Below are positions 27,556 to 36,758 of a stretch of DNA of 64,000 nucleotides, piece after piece. Within the stretch, counting starts at the first letter, position 1. Every line of letters starts with the position of its first letter. The translations under genes were made by a program, and so were the position numbers. The notes beneath the pieces are model-generated. The model did not search any database, was not told where the DNA came from, and worked only from the letters and a program-made list of their open reading frames with translations. Source of the DNA: Microbacterium sp. C7(2022) (lineage in GTDB: Bacteria; Actinomycetota; Actinomycetes; Actinomycetales; Microbacteriaceae); the NCBI RefSeq assembly GCF_028823665.1, contig NZ_JAPEHV010000006.1, forward strand, positions 186,001 to 250,000, given 5' to 3'.

Positions 27556-28502
27556 TTCGGTACGCGCTGACACGATCGGCCCTGTTGCTCGTCGGGCTGT
27601 TCGTCGCCAGTGCGCTGATCTTCTTCACGCTCCGCGTCCTCCCCGGGGACGTCGCGCAGCTGATCGCAGGCACGAGCGGCACCCCTGAGCAGACCGCGGC
27701 GATCCGCGAGTCCATGGGCCTGAATGTCCCGCTCTGGCAGCAATACGCCACGTGGATCGCGGGAGTGTTCCGCGGCGACCTCGGCAGTTCCCTCCTCACG
27801 GGTGCGAGTGTGACGAGCGAACTCGCTCAGAAGGCGCAGGTGACCGTCCCGCTGGGGATCATGTCGCTGATCATCGCGGTGCTCTTCAGCGTGCCGCTGG
27901 GGGTCCTCTCCGCGATGAGGCGGGGTCGTGCCGACGGCACCGCGCTCAGCGTGGGCGCTCAGACCCTTGCCGCAGTACCGGTCGTGTGGGCGGGGATGAT
28001 GCTGGTCGTCGTGTTCGCCGTGTGGCTGGGCTGGCTCCCCGCGCAGGGTTTCCCGCGTGCTGGCTGGCAGGATCCTGCGGCCGCAATCCGGGCGCTCATT
28101 CTGCCGGCGCTCACCATCGGCATTGTCGAAGGCGCCATGCTGATGCGCTTCGTGCGCAGCGCCACACTGCAAGCGGCGAGCCAGGACTTCGTGCGCACGG
28201 CCGCAGCGCAGGGACGCACGCGAAACGCCGCGCTTGTGAGACACGGACTCCCCGTCGTCGGACTGTCGATCGTCACCGTCCTCGGCCTACAGGTCGCCGG
28301 GATCATCGTCGGTGCCGTCGTCATCGAGCAGTTGTACTCGCTGCCGGGAATCGGACGGATGCTGGTAGCCGACGTGGCCGCGCGTGATCTGCCCAAGGTG
28401 CAGGGTGAATTGCTGGTGCTGACCGGCTTCGTTCTCATCGTCGGCTTCCTCGTCGATCTTTTCCATCGCGCGATCGACCCCCGACAGCGGGAGGCGACAT
28501 GA
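27552..28502 (+). CDS. ABC transporter permease, DppB/OppB type
   Basis: 316 residues with six predicted membrane segments. The N-terminus is ALTRSALLLVGLFVASALIFF, the long periplasmic loop holds ESMGLNVPLWQQYATW, and the cytoplasmic EAA-like loop (FVRTAAAQGRTRNAALVRHGL) contacts the ATPases. The C-terminus has VEQLYSLPGIG-like VIEQLYSLPGIGRMLV. Starts at GTG overlapping the binding-protein stop and ends overlapping the next permease by 4 bases, so the operon is tightly coupled. Confidence 0.93.
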   Translation: MIRYALTRSALLLVGLFVASALIFFTLRVLPGDVAQLIAGTSGTPEQTAAIRESMGLNVPLWQQYATWIAGVFRGDLGSSLLTGASVTSELAQKAQVTVPLGIMSLIIAVLFSVPLGVLSAMRRGRADGTALSVGAQTLAAVPVVWAGMMLVVVFAVWLGWLPAQGFPRAGWQDPAAAIRALILPALTIGIVEGAMLMRFVRSATLQAASQDFVRTAAAQGRTRNAALVRHGLPVVGLSIVTVLGLQVAGIIVGAVVIEQLYSLPGIGRMLVADVAARDLPKVQGELLVLTGFVLIVGFLVDLFHRAIDPRQREAT

Positions 28503-29386
28503 GCACCCAGCGACGCCCTACGCTCCTCGCGCGGTCATGGCATGTCTCGACGAGCCGTTTCGGGCTGATCGTCGTCGCGGTCATTCTCGTCACCGCACTC
28601 GTCTCTCTGCTGTGGACTCCTTTCAACCCGCAGCAGGTCGAGATCAGTGATCGGTGGATGCCCCCAGGGTGGCCCCATCTTCTCGGTACGGATGCGTCCG
28701 GTCGCGACATCCTGAGCCTGCTCATGGCGGGCGCACGCACCACGGTGCTCGTCGCTGTAGGGGCAGGCGCTGTGGCAACTGTTCTCGGCATGACGCTCGC
28801 TGCCCTCGGCGCGCTCACTCCGCGCGGGATCCGCGAGTCGGTCGCGGTGCTCGTCGACATCCTGATCGCCTTCCCGGTGCTGATCATCGCGATGATGATC
28901 GCCGCGGTGTGGGGCGGGTCGCTGTGGGTAGTCATCTGGTCGGTCGGCATCGGGTTCGGCGTCAACATCGCGCGCGTGACGCGCCCCGAACTGCGGCGCG
29001 TACTCCACAGTGACTTCGTCCTCGCCGCGCGAGCCGTCGGCCTCACCCCGGTGCAGAACCTCTGGCGTCACCTCACTCCGAATGTGGCACCGGTATTCAT
29101 CGTGCAGTTGTCGTGGGGCATGGCCGTCGCTGTCCTTGCCGAGGCGGGCCTGTCGTATCTCGGCTTCGGCGCGCCCGTGACAGAGCCGTCATGGGGGCTG
29201 CTGCTCGCCGAACTGCAAAGCTATCTCACGGTCTATCCCCTGGCTGTGCTGTGGCCGGGCCTGGCCATCACGATCACCGTGCTGGGTTTGAACCTTCTCG
29301 GCGACGGGCTGCGCGAAGCATCCGACCCCACCCTCGCTCATCGACGCGGCGTCGCTCGCGCTCACGTTCCCGAGGTGGTCGCATGA
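28499..29386 (+). CDS. ABC transporter permease, DppC/OppC type
   Basis: 295 residues with six predicted membrane segments. It carries the DppC marker HLLGTDASGRDILSLLMAGAR, the EAA loop with FVLAARAVGLTPVQNLWRHLTPN, and a C-terminal LNLLGDGLREASDPT, all typical of the second permease of family 5 importers. It forms the membrane channel together with the DppB-like partner. Both ends overlap neighbours by 4 bases. Confidence 0.93.
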   Translation: MSTQRRPTLLARSWHVSTSRFGLIVVAVILVTALVSLLWTPFNPQQVEISDRWMPPGWPHLLGTDASGRDILSLLMAGARTTVLVAVGAGAVATVLGMTLAALGALTPRGIRESVAVLVDILIAFPVLIIAMMIAAVWGGSLWVVIWSVGIGFGVNIARVTRPELRRVLHSDFVLAARAVGLTPVQNLWRHLTPNVAPVFIVQLSWGMAVAVLAEAGLSYLGFGAPVTEPSWGLLLAELQSYLTVYPLAVLWPGLAITITVLGLNLLGDGLREASDPTLAHRRGVARAHVPEVVA

Positions 29387-30174
29387 GCCTAGAAGTGACC
29401 GATCTGGCGATCGATGTGAACGGTCGACGCGTCGTCGATGGCGTGTCCTTCTCGGTACCCGACGGCGGCCGCATGGGACTCATCGGCGAATCGGGATCCG
29501 GTAAATCGTTGACGGCGCTCGCTGTGCTCGGGCTCCTGCCCGATGGCGCCCGTGCCTCCGGCAGCGTCCGATGGAACGGCGTCGAGATCCTCGGCATGCC
29601 CGACGCGACTCTTGCGGCGCTGCGCGGCGACGAGATCGGCATCGTGTTCCAAGAACCACAGACCGCCCTCAACCCGATTCGCACGGTGGGTCGCCAGATC
29701 GCCGAGTCCATACGCATCCATGAACGGCTTTCTCGAGCGGATGCCGCGAAGCGGGCGATCGACGAGGCCGCGCGCGTCGCGCTCCCCCATCCTGCAGAGA
29801 TCGTGCGCCGGTACCCGCATCAACTCTCGGGCGGTCAGCGCCAACGCGTGGCCATCGCCATGGCGCTGGCCTGCCGACCGCGTCTACTCATCGCCGACGA
29901 GCCGACGACCGCGCTCGATGTCACCATCCAGGCCGAAATCCTCGACCTGCTGCGCGCTCTCGTTCGCGACGACGGAATGTCTCTGGTGTTCATCACCCAT
30001 GACCTTGCCGTCCTCTCTCACGTCGCCACCCACGCGGTCGTGCTCGACGAGGGTCGCGTCGCAGAATCCGGACCCGTCGAGACCCTGCTCGCCCAGCCTC
30101 AGTCGCCCGTCACGCAGGCGCTGGTGCGAGATGCGACGGCCACGCTGTGGCATCCGGGAGGACGCAATGAGTGA
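29383..30174 (+). CDS. ABC transporter ATP-binding protein, DppD type
   Basis: 263-residue ATPase. Walker A GESGSGKS is at 35-42, the Q-loop is in [14 protein letters not shown], the signature is [19 protein letters not shown], Walker [15 protein letters not shown], and the switch histidine is in [10 protein letters not shown]. The frame is open upstream, but the ATG at 29383 overlaps the permease stop and begins [17 protein letters not shown], the normal start. The C-terminal Fe-S cysteine extension found in some DppD proteins is absent. It pairs with the next ATPase to form the heterodimer. Confidence 0.93.
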   Translation: MSLEVTDLAIDVNGRRVVDGVSFSVPDGGRMGLIGESGSGKSLTALAVLGLLPDGARASGSVRWNGVEILGMPDATLAALRGDEIGIVFQEPQTALNPIRTVGRQIAESIRIHERLSRADAAKRAIDEAARVALPHPAEIVRRYPHQLSGGQRQRVAIAMALACRPRLLIADEPTTALDVTIQAEILDLLRALVRDDGMSLVFITHDLAVLSHVATHAVVLDEGRVAESGPVETLLAQPQSPVTQALVRDATATLWHPGGRNE

Positions 30175-30967
30175 GGCCCTCCTGAGCGCGCGCGGACTGA
30201 CCCGTCGCTTTTCGTCCCCGCGCCCGTCACTGTTCGCGCGGGGCGGCGAGACCACTGCTCTCGATGACGCCGACGTCGATGTGCGCGAAGGGTCGGCGCT
30301 CGGCGTCATCGGCGAATCCGGATCCGGCAAGTCCACGCTGGTGCGCCTGCTGTTGGGCCTGGATGTTCCGTCCGCAGGCAGTGTCACCTTCGACGGACGA
30401 CCGGTAGACGCGCGATCGAGCGCGCGAAGTCTTCATTGGCTGAGGCGGCAGACGGGCATCGTGTTTCAGGATCCGTATGCGTCGCTAGATCCGCGGATGA
30501 ACATCGGCCGCATCGTCAGCGAACCGTTGTGGGCGTTGGGGTTCGACGGTGATCGCCGAGCGCGCGTCGCCGATGTGTTGGTCGATGTCGGCCTCGACGC
30601 CGACATGGTCGACCGCTACCCGCACGAGTTCTCGGGGGGCCAGCGTCAGCGCATCGCGCTCGCTCGCGCTCTGGTTCATCGCCCACGACTGCTCGTGGGC
30701 GATGAACCGCTGTCTGCCCTGGATGTCACTGTCCGCGCGCAGATCCTTGAGCTGCTGGTGAAACTCCGCGCGCGCGACGGCCTCACGTTGCTCATGGTCT
30801 CGCACGACATCGGCGTCGTGCAGAACCTGTGCGACGACGTGATCGTGATGACCGAGGGGCGCATCGTCGAAGAAGGGCCGACGGAGAAAGTGCTGTGGGA
30901 GCCACAGACCGCGTACACACGCCGCTTGCTCGCCTCGATACCCGTGATCGACCCCGGGCAGCGGTGA
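30167..30967 (+). CDS. ABC transporter ATP-binding protein, DppF type
   Basis: 266-residue second ATPase of the importer. Walker [11 protein letters not shown]-loop VFQDPYASLDPRM, signature FSGGQRQRIALARALVHRP, Walker B LLVGDEPLSALDVT and H-loop MVSHDIGVV are all intact. The ATG at 30167 lies 8 bases inside the previous gene, behind GGAGGACGC. It ends the five-gene operon; no hairpin is obvious before the M4 protease gene 53 bases on. Confidence 0.93.
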   Translation: MSEALLSARGLTRRFSSPRPSLFARGGETTALDDADVDVREGSALGVIGESGSGKSTLVRLLLGLDVPSAGSVTFDGRPVDARSSARSLHWLRRQTGIVFQDPYASLDPRMNIGRIVSEPLWALGFDGDRRARVADVLVDVGLDADMVDRYPHEFSGGQRQRIALARALVHRPRLLVGDEPLSALDVTVRAQILELLVKLRARDGLTLLMVSHDIGVVQNLCDDVIVMTEGRIVEEGPTEKVLWEPQTAYTRRLLASIPVIDPGQR

Positions 30968-31020
30968 GTATCTGCGGCCACTGCTCCTGCGACGTCGGAT
31001 GCCACCACTAGCCTCGCGGT

Positions 31021-32076
31021 ATGACCGTCGCGTTTGTCCCCCCGTATCTGCTGGCCCGCATCGCCTCGGTACAGGAGCCGGTCTACGCGCACGCCGCCAC
31101 GGCCGCGCGCGCCACGCTCGCCGTCGATCTCGTCACACGCCCATCGCGCGCCCAGCTGAGACTGTCGATCGATGCGTCCGGTTCGCTGGTCGCAGAGACC
31201 GCCGCCGCGCCTGATCGCGAGATCTCGGACGCAGAGTCCCGCGAGCAGCTCCCGGGCGTGCTGGCGCGCCGAGAAGACGATCCCCCGTCGGCGGATGCCA
31301 CGGTGAACCAAGCATTCGACGGACTCGGGGCGACGTTCGACCTGTACCTCACGGCGTTTGGCCGCAACAGCCTCGATGGGGCGGGGTCCCCGATGCGCGC
31401 GACCGTGCACTACGGCCGCGACTACGACAACGCCTTCTGGAACGGCGAGCGCATGGTCTTCGGCGACGGAGACGGCGAGATCTTCGTGGGGTTCGCGCAC
31501 TCGCTCACTGTGATCGCGCACGAACTCAGCCACGGCGTCATCGACGCATCCGGCGGACTGATCTACCACGGCCAGTCGGGCGCCCTCAACGAATCGATCG
31601 CCGACGTCTTCGCCGCGCTGACCGACCAGCACAGGCGAGGTCACACCGCCGAGCAGGCGTCATGGCTCATCGGCGAGGACATCTTCGGTCCCACCGTGCA
31701 GGGGACGGCGTTGCGCTCACTTGTCGCCCCCGGCACGGCGTACGACGACGATGTGCTCGGTCGTGACCCACAGCCGGCGCACATGCGCGACTACGTCGTG
31801 ACGCAGAACGACAACGGCGGGGTGCACATCAACTCCGGGATCCCCAACCGCGCCTTCGCCGCCACCGCTCTCGCCCTCTCGGGATACGCGTGGGAGCGCG
31901 CCGGAGCCATCTGGTATCGAACTCTCACCTCAGGCGTCCTCACCCCCACGATCGACTTCGCACAGTTCGCCCACGCCACACTTGCCACCGCACGCGCGGA
32001 GTATGGTGAGGGCTCAGAGGAGGTCGCCGCGGTTCGCGCCGGATGGCTCGACACCGGCGTCATCGACGATGCTTGA
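31021..32076 (+). CDS. Protealysin-like M4 metallopeptidase
   Basis: 351-residue thermolysin-family zinc protease. The N-terminus has the protealysin propeptide mark FVPPYLLARIA, and there is no signal peptide, as in protealysin-like proteins. Zinc-site motifs are HELSH (167-171, zinc ligands H167 and H171, catalytic E168) and GALNESIADVF (third ligand E191); GGVHINSGIPN (266-276) supplies the transition-state histidine H269. All catalytic residues are intact. It probably begins leaderless (TAGCCT box 6 bases before the ATG). The next gene, an emfourin-type inhibitor, overlaps its 3' end by 8 bases, which supports the protealysin assignment. Confidence 0.93.
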   Translation: MTVAFVPPYLLARIASVQEPVYAHAATAARATLAVDLVTRPSRAQLRLSIDASGSLVAETAAAPDREISDAESREQLPGVLARREDDPPSADATVNQAFDGLGATFDLYLTAFGRNSLDGAGSPMRATVHYGRDYDNAFWNGERMVFGDGDGEIFVGFAHSLTVIAHELSHGVIDASGGLIYHGQSGALNESIADVFAALTDQHRRGHTAEQASWLIGEDIFGPTVQGTALRSLVAPGTAYDDDVLGRDPQPAHMRDYVVTQNDNGGVHINSGIPNRAFAATALALSGYAWERAGAIWYRTLTSGVLTPTIDFAQFAHATLATARAEYGEGSEEVAAVRAGWLDTGVIDDA

Positions 32077-32407
32077 CACACCGGAGGAACCGACGGCGCC
32101 GGTCGCGGTGGACGTGCGGCGGACGGGTGGGTTCGCCGGGCTCACCCGTCAGTGGTCGGTCACGGCGGGTAGCGACAGCGCGACCCACTGGACTGCGCTG
32201 ATCGATGCATGCCCGTGGCCGGACGCAGAGCTCACGGCCGACACTTCTCTCGTGGACGGCGCAGATCGATTCATGTGGCACGTGCGCGCACAGCATCCGT
32301 TGTGCGACGAGCGCCAAGCTGTGCTGCCCGAAGATGCGGTGACCGGCCCCTGGGCGGCCCTGATCAACGCCGTGCGCGCCACCGAACACGAGAATCGCGC
32401 GCGCTAG
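32069..32407 (+). CDS. Emfourin-type protealysin inhibitor
   Basis: 112-residue cytoplasmic protein. VDVRRTGGFAGLTRQWSV and the later DRFMWHVRA with DAVTGPWAALINAVRA match the emfourin family, small inhibitors that occur next to protealysin-like M4 peptidases and block them. The ATG at 32069 overlaps the protease gene by 8 bases, so the two are made together. The role is likely to keep the unsecreted protease silent inside the cell (established for the family; inferred here). Confidence 0.82.
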   Translation: MLDTPEEPTAPVAVDVRRTGGFAGLTRQWSVTAGSDSATHWTALIDACPWPDAELTADTSLVDGADRFMWHVRAQHPLCDERQAVLPEDAVTGPWAALINAVRATEHENRAR

Positions 32408-32409
32408 CC

Positions 32410-33015
32410 TCAGCGCCGCCGAGACTTCTTCTTGCTCTTGAGACTCTTCTGCAGGTAGATCGTGCCGAGCCAGCGACCGAACTTGAACCCGACCTTGCCC
32501 ATTCGTCCCACCTCGACGAACCCGAGCTTCTCGTGCAACGCCACGGATGCTTCGGCGCCTTTGTCGCTGATGACCGCGACCATCTGACGGATACCCTTTT
32601 CTTCGCTGGCCGCGATCAGAGCTTCGAGGAGCGCACGCCCCAGTCCCTTGCCCGCCGCCGCCTGACCGAGGTAGATCGAGTTCTCCACGGAGTATCGATA
32701 CGCCGATTTGGAGGACATGGGCTGCACGAGCGCATAACCGAGGATCTGCCCGCTGGGCGACTGCGCGACCAAGAACGGAAGGTCGAGCTTCTGCAGGTAG
32801 GCCACCTTGTCCTTCCACTGCGCCAGCGTCCACTTCTTCTCATCGAAGGTGACCACAGAGTTCGTCACGTAATAGTTGTAGATCTCGCGGATGTCGGGGA
32901 TGTCGCCGGGTTCGACGGGACGAATCTCATACGTGAATGGGCGTTCGGGCTCGGGCTGGCGACGCAGGTGCGCGGGCAGAACCCGGCGATCGCGGTCGTA
33001 TTCCTCTTCGAGCAT
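32410..33015 (-). CDS. GNAT family N-acetyltransferase (phosphinothricin acetyltransferase-like)
   Basis: 201 residues. IRPVEPGDIPDIREIYNYYV and VVTFDEKKWTLAQW resemble the PAT/Bar branch of GNAT enzymes, and the acetyl-CoA loop is GQAAAGKGLGRALL (117-130). The C-terminal VALHEKLGFVEVGRMGKVGFKFGRWL is typical. A Lys/Arg tail (KSLKSKKKSRRR) is added at the end. The frame is open upstream, but the ATG at 33015 gives the natural start. It ends 2 bases from the convergent inhibitor gene. The natural substrate is unknown; activity on phosphinothricin cannot be assumed. Confidence 0.85.
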   Translation of the reverse strand: MLEEEYDRDRRVLPAHLRRQPEPERPFTYEIRPVEPGDIPDIREIYNYYVTNSVVTFDEKKWTLAQWKDKVAYLQKLDLPFLVAQSPSGQILGYALVQPMSSKSAYRYSVENSIYLGQAAAGKGLGRALLEALIAASEEKGIRQMVAVISDKGAEASVALHEKLGFVEVGRMGKVGFKFGRWLGTIYLQKSLKSKKKSRRR

Positions 33016-33025
33016 GATCGAAAGC

Positions 33026-33712
33026 CTACGCCGAGGCGACCGCGTGCCAGTCGATCGGTTCGGCTCCCTGAGCAATCAGCGCGTCATTCGCTCTCGAGAA
33101 GGGACGAGATCCGAAGAACCCCCGCCGGGCAGAGAGCGGCGAGGGGTGGGCGGATGCAATGACCGGCACTCCGGCAAGGAGCGCACCCGCGTCGGCGGCA
33201 TCCTTCCCCCAAAGGATCGCGACCAGAGGCGTGCCGCGCTGCGCCAGCGCGCGAATCGCGTGCGCCGTCACCTGTTCCCACCCGCGCCGCCGATGCGAAC
33301 CCGCTGCTCCCGGTGCGACGGTGAGCACGCGATTGAGCAGCAGGACTCCCTGCGCGCTCCACGCGCTGAGGTCACCATGGGCGGGCCGCGGAACACCGAG
33401 GTCGCTCTCGAGCTCGGCATAGATGTTGCGCAAGCTCGGCGGGAGGGGGCGCACGTCTCGGTCGACGGCGAACGAGAGCCCGATCGCGTGCCCGGGCGTC
33501 GGATAGGGGTCCTGACCGACGATCAGCACGCGCACCCGCTCGATCGGCTCACGGAAGGCGCGCATGATGTTTTCTTCTCGCGGAAGGACATCACCCTCCG
33601 CGCGCACCCATCCATACATCGCATCGATATCGCTCGATAACGGGGCCAGCGCACGGCCCCATCCGGCATCCACGCGCCCTTCATCTACGAGAGAGCTCAG
33701 GACATCGGGCAT
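33026..33712 (-). CDS. ung: Uracil-DNA glycosylase
   Basis: Family 1 enzyme that removes uracil from DNA. The 228-residue protein contains the water-activating loop [11 protein letters not shown] (66-76, catalytic Asp68), [20 protein letters not shown] and the DNA-minor-groove loop [14 protein letters not shown] near the C-terminus. The frame stays open upstream into the neighbour, but the ATG at 33712 lies 1 base past that gene's stop and matches family length. Located 10 bases upstream of the acetyltransferase gene, so the phosphoribosyltransferase, ung and acetyltransferase genes may form one unit. Confidence 0.96.
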   Translation of the reverse strand: MPDVLSSLVDEGRVDAGWGRALAPLSSDIDAMYGWVRAEGDVLPREENIMRAFREPIERVRVLIVGQDPYPTPGHAIGLSFAVDRDVRPLPPSLRNIYAELESDLGVPRPAHGDLSAWSAQGVLLLNRVLTVAPGAAGSHRRRGWEQVTAHAIRALAQRGTPLVAILWGKDAADAGALLAGVPVIASAHPSPLSARRGFFGSRPFSRANDALIAQGAEPIDWHAVASA

Positions 33713-33713
33713 G

Positions 33714-34223
33714 TCAGACGGTCGGTTCCAGACCGTTGTCCTGTTGGACGACCGACCCTTGATACGACCACGGGAAATCGATCCACAGGTCGGTTTCTTT
33801 AAACGAATAGTCCGGTCGAATGATGGTCGTCGGCTTCGTGTAGATGACCGCGGAGCGCACATCGGCACCCTGATCGCTGAGCAGTTTCACCGACAACGCG
33901 AGCGTGCGTCCGCTGTCGGCCACGTCATCAACCAGGAGCACGCGGCGCCCGTCGAGGTACGTCATGTCGAGCGCGGGCGGCAACACCTCCGGCGCATCGA
34001 GGACCGTACCGATACCGGTATAGAACTCGACGTTGATCGCCCCGCAGTTCTTCACTCCAAGGCCGTAGGCGATCGCTCCGGCGGGCAGGAGTCCGCCGCG
34101 AGCGATCGCGACGACAACTTCGGGGACGAACCCCGAGGCCACGATCTCGCGCGCGATGTCTCGCGAGGCGGCGCCGAAACCCTCCCAGGTCAGGGTCTCG
34201 CGTTCGCTGGGCGTCGATGTCAT
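33714..34223 (-). CDS. Phosphoribosyltransferase (hypoxanthine/xanthine-guanine type)
   Basis: 169-residue type I PRTase. The PRPP-binding motif is [16 protein letters not shown] (95-110). [23 protein letters not shown] supplies the PPi loop, and the tail has [25 protein letters not shown], which resembles purine PRTases of the Gpt type. It likely salvages a purine base with PRPP in the cytoplasm. The start ATG at 34223 has GGAGGAGCGGTAC directly upstream; the frame is open further but the ribosome binding site decides. The exact base used cannot be told from sequence. Confidence 0.88.
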   Translation of the reverse strand: MTSTPSERETLTWEGFGAASRDIAREIVASGFVPEVVVAIARGGLLPAGAIAYGLGVKNCGAINVEFYTGIGTVLDAPEVLPPALDMTYLDGRRVLLVDDVADSGRTLALSVKLLSDQGADVRSAVIYTKPTTIIRPDYSFKETDLWIDFPWSYQGSVVQQDNGLEPTV

Positions 34224-34326
34224 GTACCGCTCCTCCTCCGGCCCGCAGGCTCCGGCTTCGCTCGCCGGCGTCCTCGGTGCCCGTCTCGCCACCAGACTAC
34301 GGGCGCGGCGGTGTTAGTCTTCCCGC

Positions 34327-35823
34327 GTGTCACGCACCGCAGCCACCGCCGACCGCCTGCGCGGGTCCGCGCTGGGCATCACCGCCGGATTGATCGGCTG
34401 GTTCATCTTCGTCGAAGTCACCAGCGGCATCCTGCAGGGGTATTACGTCCCCCTGTTCAGCGACATCGTGATCGCGCTCGACGTGCACGACTCCGACGTC
34501 AACTGGTTCGAAGCCGCGCAACTGTTGCTGTCTGCGCTCGTCGTGCCCATCATGGCCAAGCTCGGCGACATGTACGGGCACAAGAAGGTGCTGCTGGCCG
34601 CCGCGATCCTGACGGCAGCGGCGAGCTGGTGGCTGGCGTTCGCCGGAGACTTCTGGAGCTTCCTCATCGCGTGGGCTCTCCAGGGCTTCTACGTCGTGTG
34701 GCTGCCGCTCGAAATCGCGCTCATCTTCGAGCGCGGTCGCCGGCAGAACCACGGTGTGTCAATCACGCGTCGCGCGGCGGGTCTACTCGTGGTCGGGCTC
34801 GAAGCAGGTGCCATCATCGGCGCGCTCGCGGCCGGCCGCATCTTCGCCGCCACCGGGGATCTCACGACGACTCTGATGGTGCCCGCGATCGCTGTGACGA
34901 TCACGGCGGTGGTGATTTGGTTGGCGGTTCCCGAGTCTGAGCCGCTCCCGGGCCGACAGCTCGACACATGGGGTTTCGTGATCCTGGCGTGGGGCCTGCT
35001 ACTGGCGACCGGAGCCCTGGTCTACATGCGGATGATCAACGAACTCGCCCTCGGTGCAGAAGCGTGGATCTGGGTCGCTGTGCTCCTGGCTGCCGGCGTC
35101 GCCGTGTTCGTGTGGTTCGTGCGTTTCGAGCTTCGCCGCGACGACCCCGCGATCGACATCCGCGTGCTGCGCAAGCCCGAGATGTGGCCCGTGCAAGCGA
35201 CGGCATTCTTGGTCGGAATCAGCTTGCTCGGCGCTCAAGGGCCGCTGTCGACGTACGCGGGAACCGACTCGTCGCTCGGCTACGGGCTGGGCCTGGACGC
35301 GTCCGCACGTTCGAACGTGATCGGCGTGTACTTGGTGTCGCTGATCGTCGGCGCCATCATCTTCGCCCTCACGTCGCGTCGTGCCAGCCCTCGTGTGATC
35401 CTCATCGTCGCCAGCGCGCTCGTAGGCATCGGGTACACACTGTTCTTGCCGTTCCACCAGGAGCTCTGGCAAGTTCTTCTCAACCTCTCGATCGCCGGCA
35501 TCGGCTCGGGCGCGCTCGTGGGCGCCCTGCCGGCAGCGGCAGCTGCCGCTGCCCCTCGCGGCCAGACGGGCGTGGCATCCGCCCTCACAAACACGACGAA
35601 GACGATCGGTGGCACGTTCGCGTCGGCGATCTTCGGTGTGGTCCTCGCCGCTGGTGCCGGAACCATCGCGAGCCAAACCGCGGCATCGCTGGGCGGCTAC
35701 CTGGCTGTGTGGTCGATCTGCGCCGCCGGCGGGTTCCTCGCCGCCGTCCTGCTGTTCTTCGTGCCGAAGGTCGCCTTCGCCGACAGCACCGCCGAAGAGG
35801 CTGTGGAACCGAAGGTGCTCTGA
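34327..35823 (+). CDS. Major facilitator superfamily transporter (DHA2-like, 14 membrane segments)
   Basis: 498 residues with about fourteen hydrophobic segments. The MFS loop 2-3 motif is KLGDMYGHKKV, and the family's IALDVHDSDVNWF segment precedes it. PRGQTGVASALTNTTKTIGGTF near 410 is a DHA2-type C-terminal mark. Such proteins export drugs or metabolites by proton antiport; the substrate is unknown. It starts at GTG 34327, with TTAGTC 8 bases before, consistent with a leaderless message. It is divergent from the phosphoribosyltransferase gene. Confidence 0.88.
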   Translation: MSRTAATADRLRGSALGITAGLIGWFIFVEVTSGILQGYYVPLFSDIVIALDVHDSDVNWFEAAQLLLSALVVPIMAKLGDMYGHKKVLLAAAILTAAASWWLAFAGDFWSFLIAWALQGFYVVWLPLEIALIFERGRRQNHGVSITRRAAGLLVVGLEAGAIIGALAAGRIFAATGDLTTTLMVPAIAVTITAVVIWLAVPESEPLPGRQLDTWGFVILAWGLLLATGALVYMRMINELALGAEAWIWVAVLLAAGVAVFVWFVRFELRRDDPAIDIRVLRKPEMWPVQATAFLVGISLLGAQGPLSTYAGTDSSLGYGLGLDASARSNVIGVYLVSLIVGAIIFALTSRRASPRVILIVASALVGIGYTLFLPFHQELWQVLLNLSIAGIGSGALVGALPAAAAAAAPRGQTGVASALTNTTKTIGGTFASAIFGVVLAAGAGTIASQTAASLGGYLAVWSICAAGGFLAAVLLFFVPKVAFADSTAEEAVEPKVL

Positions 35824-35832
35824 ACCGAGTCC

Positions 35833-36615
35833 CTACTCGACTGCCCGCGGGTGCAGCGGGCCACGTGCGAGGAGGTGCTGCGCCGACTGCGCCACCGGCC
35901 GCATGGTCACCAGATCGAGGTTGACGTGCCCCGGTGCATCCAGGGCGTACGCAATGACATCAGCCACGTCGTGCGCCCGAAGCGGGGCTTCGACACCGTC
36001 GTAGACGCGCTCAGCCGCCGCCGCGTCGCCGCGGAGTCGGTTGAGCGTGAACTCCGGCGTCAGGACCATGCCGGGCGCGATCTCCACGACCCGGATCGGC
36101 TCACCGTTGAGTTCGAGTCGCAACGCGTGGGCGAGCATGCTCTCCCCCGCCTTCGTCGCGTTGTACCCCGCACCCCCGGCGTACGCCGTCTGCGCGGCTG
36201 TCGACGTGACGAAGAGCGCATCGGCGTGCGTGCCGGTCGCGCTCGTGCGGCGCAGCAGCGGCAGGAGGGCAGCGACCAGGCGCTGCGCCGAGAGCACGTT
36301 CACCTCGAACATCCACTGCCAATCCTCGGGCTTCCCGTCTTCGACCCGATCGGCGCCGCGTGCGCCGCCGGCCACGTGCACGAGGGCGTGGACGTCGCCA
36401 CTGGTGGCGAGCCACGCCGCCAGAGCGTCGACGTCAGCACCCACGGTCAGATCCGCAGCGAACGCAACGGCACCCGTTTCTTCTTGCAACGCCGCGAGCC
36501 GATCAGCACGGCGCGCCACGGCAACCACGTCCCATCCCCGCTCGCGAAGGGCGCGGGCCGCCGCCTCGCCGATCCCTGAACTCGCCCCGGTGACTACTGC
36601 GCGTCTGACTGTCAT
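35833..36615 (-). CDS. Short-chain dehydrogenase/reductase
   Basis: 260 residues of the classical SDR fold. Cofactor motif TGASSGIGEAA (9-19), the arginine after strand 2 (VAVARRADRL) suggests NADP preference, HVAGGARG stands for the NAG motif, and the catalytic Ser and YNATKAG supply Ser-Tyr-Lys. Downstream IRVVEIAPGMVLTPEF is the usual substrate-loop start. The best match in style is the YdfG/serine 3-dehydrogenase branch, which acts on small hydroxy acids, but this is only suggestive. I took the ATG at 36615 (MTVRRAVVTG) rather than the earlier in-frame start. Confidence 0.88.
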   Translation of the reverse strand: MTVRRAVVTGASSGIGEAAARALRERGWDVVAVARRADRLAALQEETGAVAFAADLTVGADVDALAAWLATSGDVHALVHVAGGARGADRVEDGKPEDWQWMFEVNVLSAQRLVAALLPLLRRTSATGTHADALFVTSTAAQTAYAGGAGYNATKAGESMLAHALRLELNGEPIRVVEIAPGMVLTPEFTLNRLRGDAAAAERVYDGVEAPLRAHDVADVIAYALDAPGHVNLDLVTMRPVAQSAQHLLARGPLHPRAVE

Positions 36616-36681
36616 GTCCCCCACGCTACCCATCCCGCGGCGCATGAGGACTCGGCGAGGTTACGCCGCGTGTCCGATTCC

Positions 36682-36710
36682 TTGGCGCGCTCCCGTCGCA
36701 TCCGTACTGT
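36682..36710 (+). promoter_or_regulatory. Candidate promoter of metY
   Basis: TTGGCG (36682-36687) and TACTGT (36705-36710) are separated by exactly 17 bases, a good sigma-70-type spacing, and the start codon follows 48 bases later. AGGAG lies 7 bases before the ATG. I looked for SAM-riboswitch features in the leader and found none. Confidence 0.5.
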
Positions 36711-36758
36711 GAAATCGTTCCCGGCATCCGCCGGAGTCCGCAAGCACAGGAGTTGGCC

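Noticed and set aside
36616..36758. A SAM riboswitch in the metY leader
   Set aside because: I looked for SAM-type aptamer cores and saw none; the leader after the predicted start is only about 40 bases.
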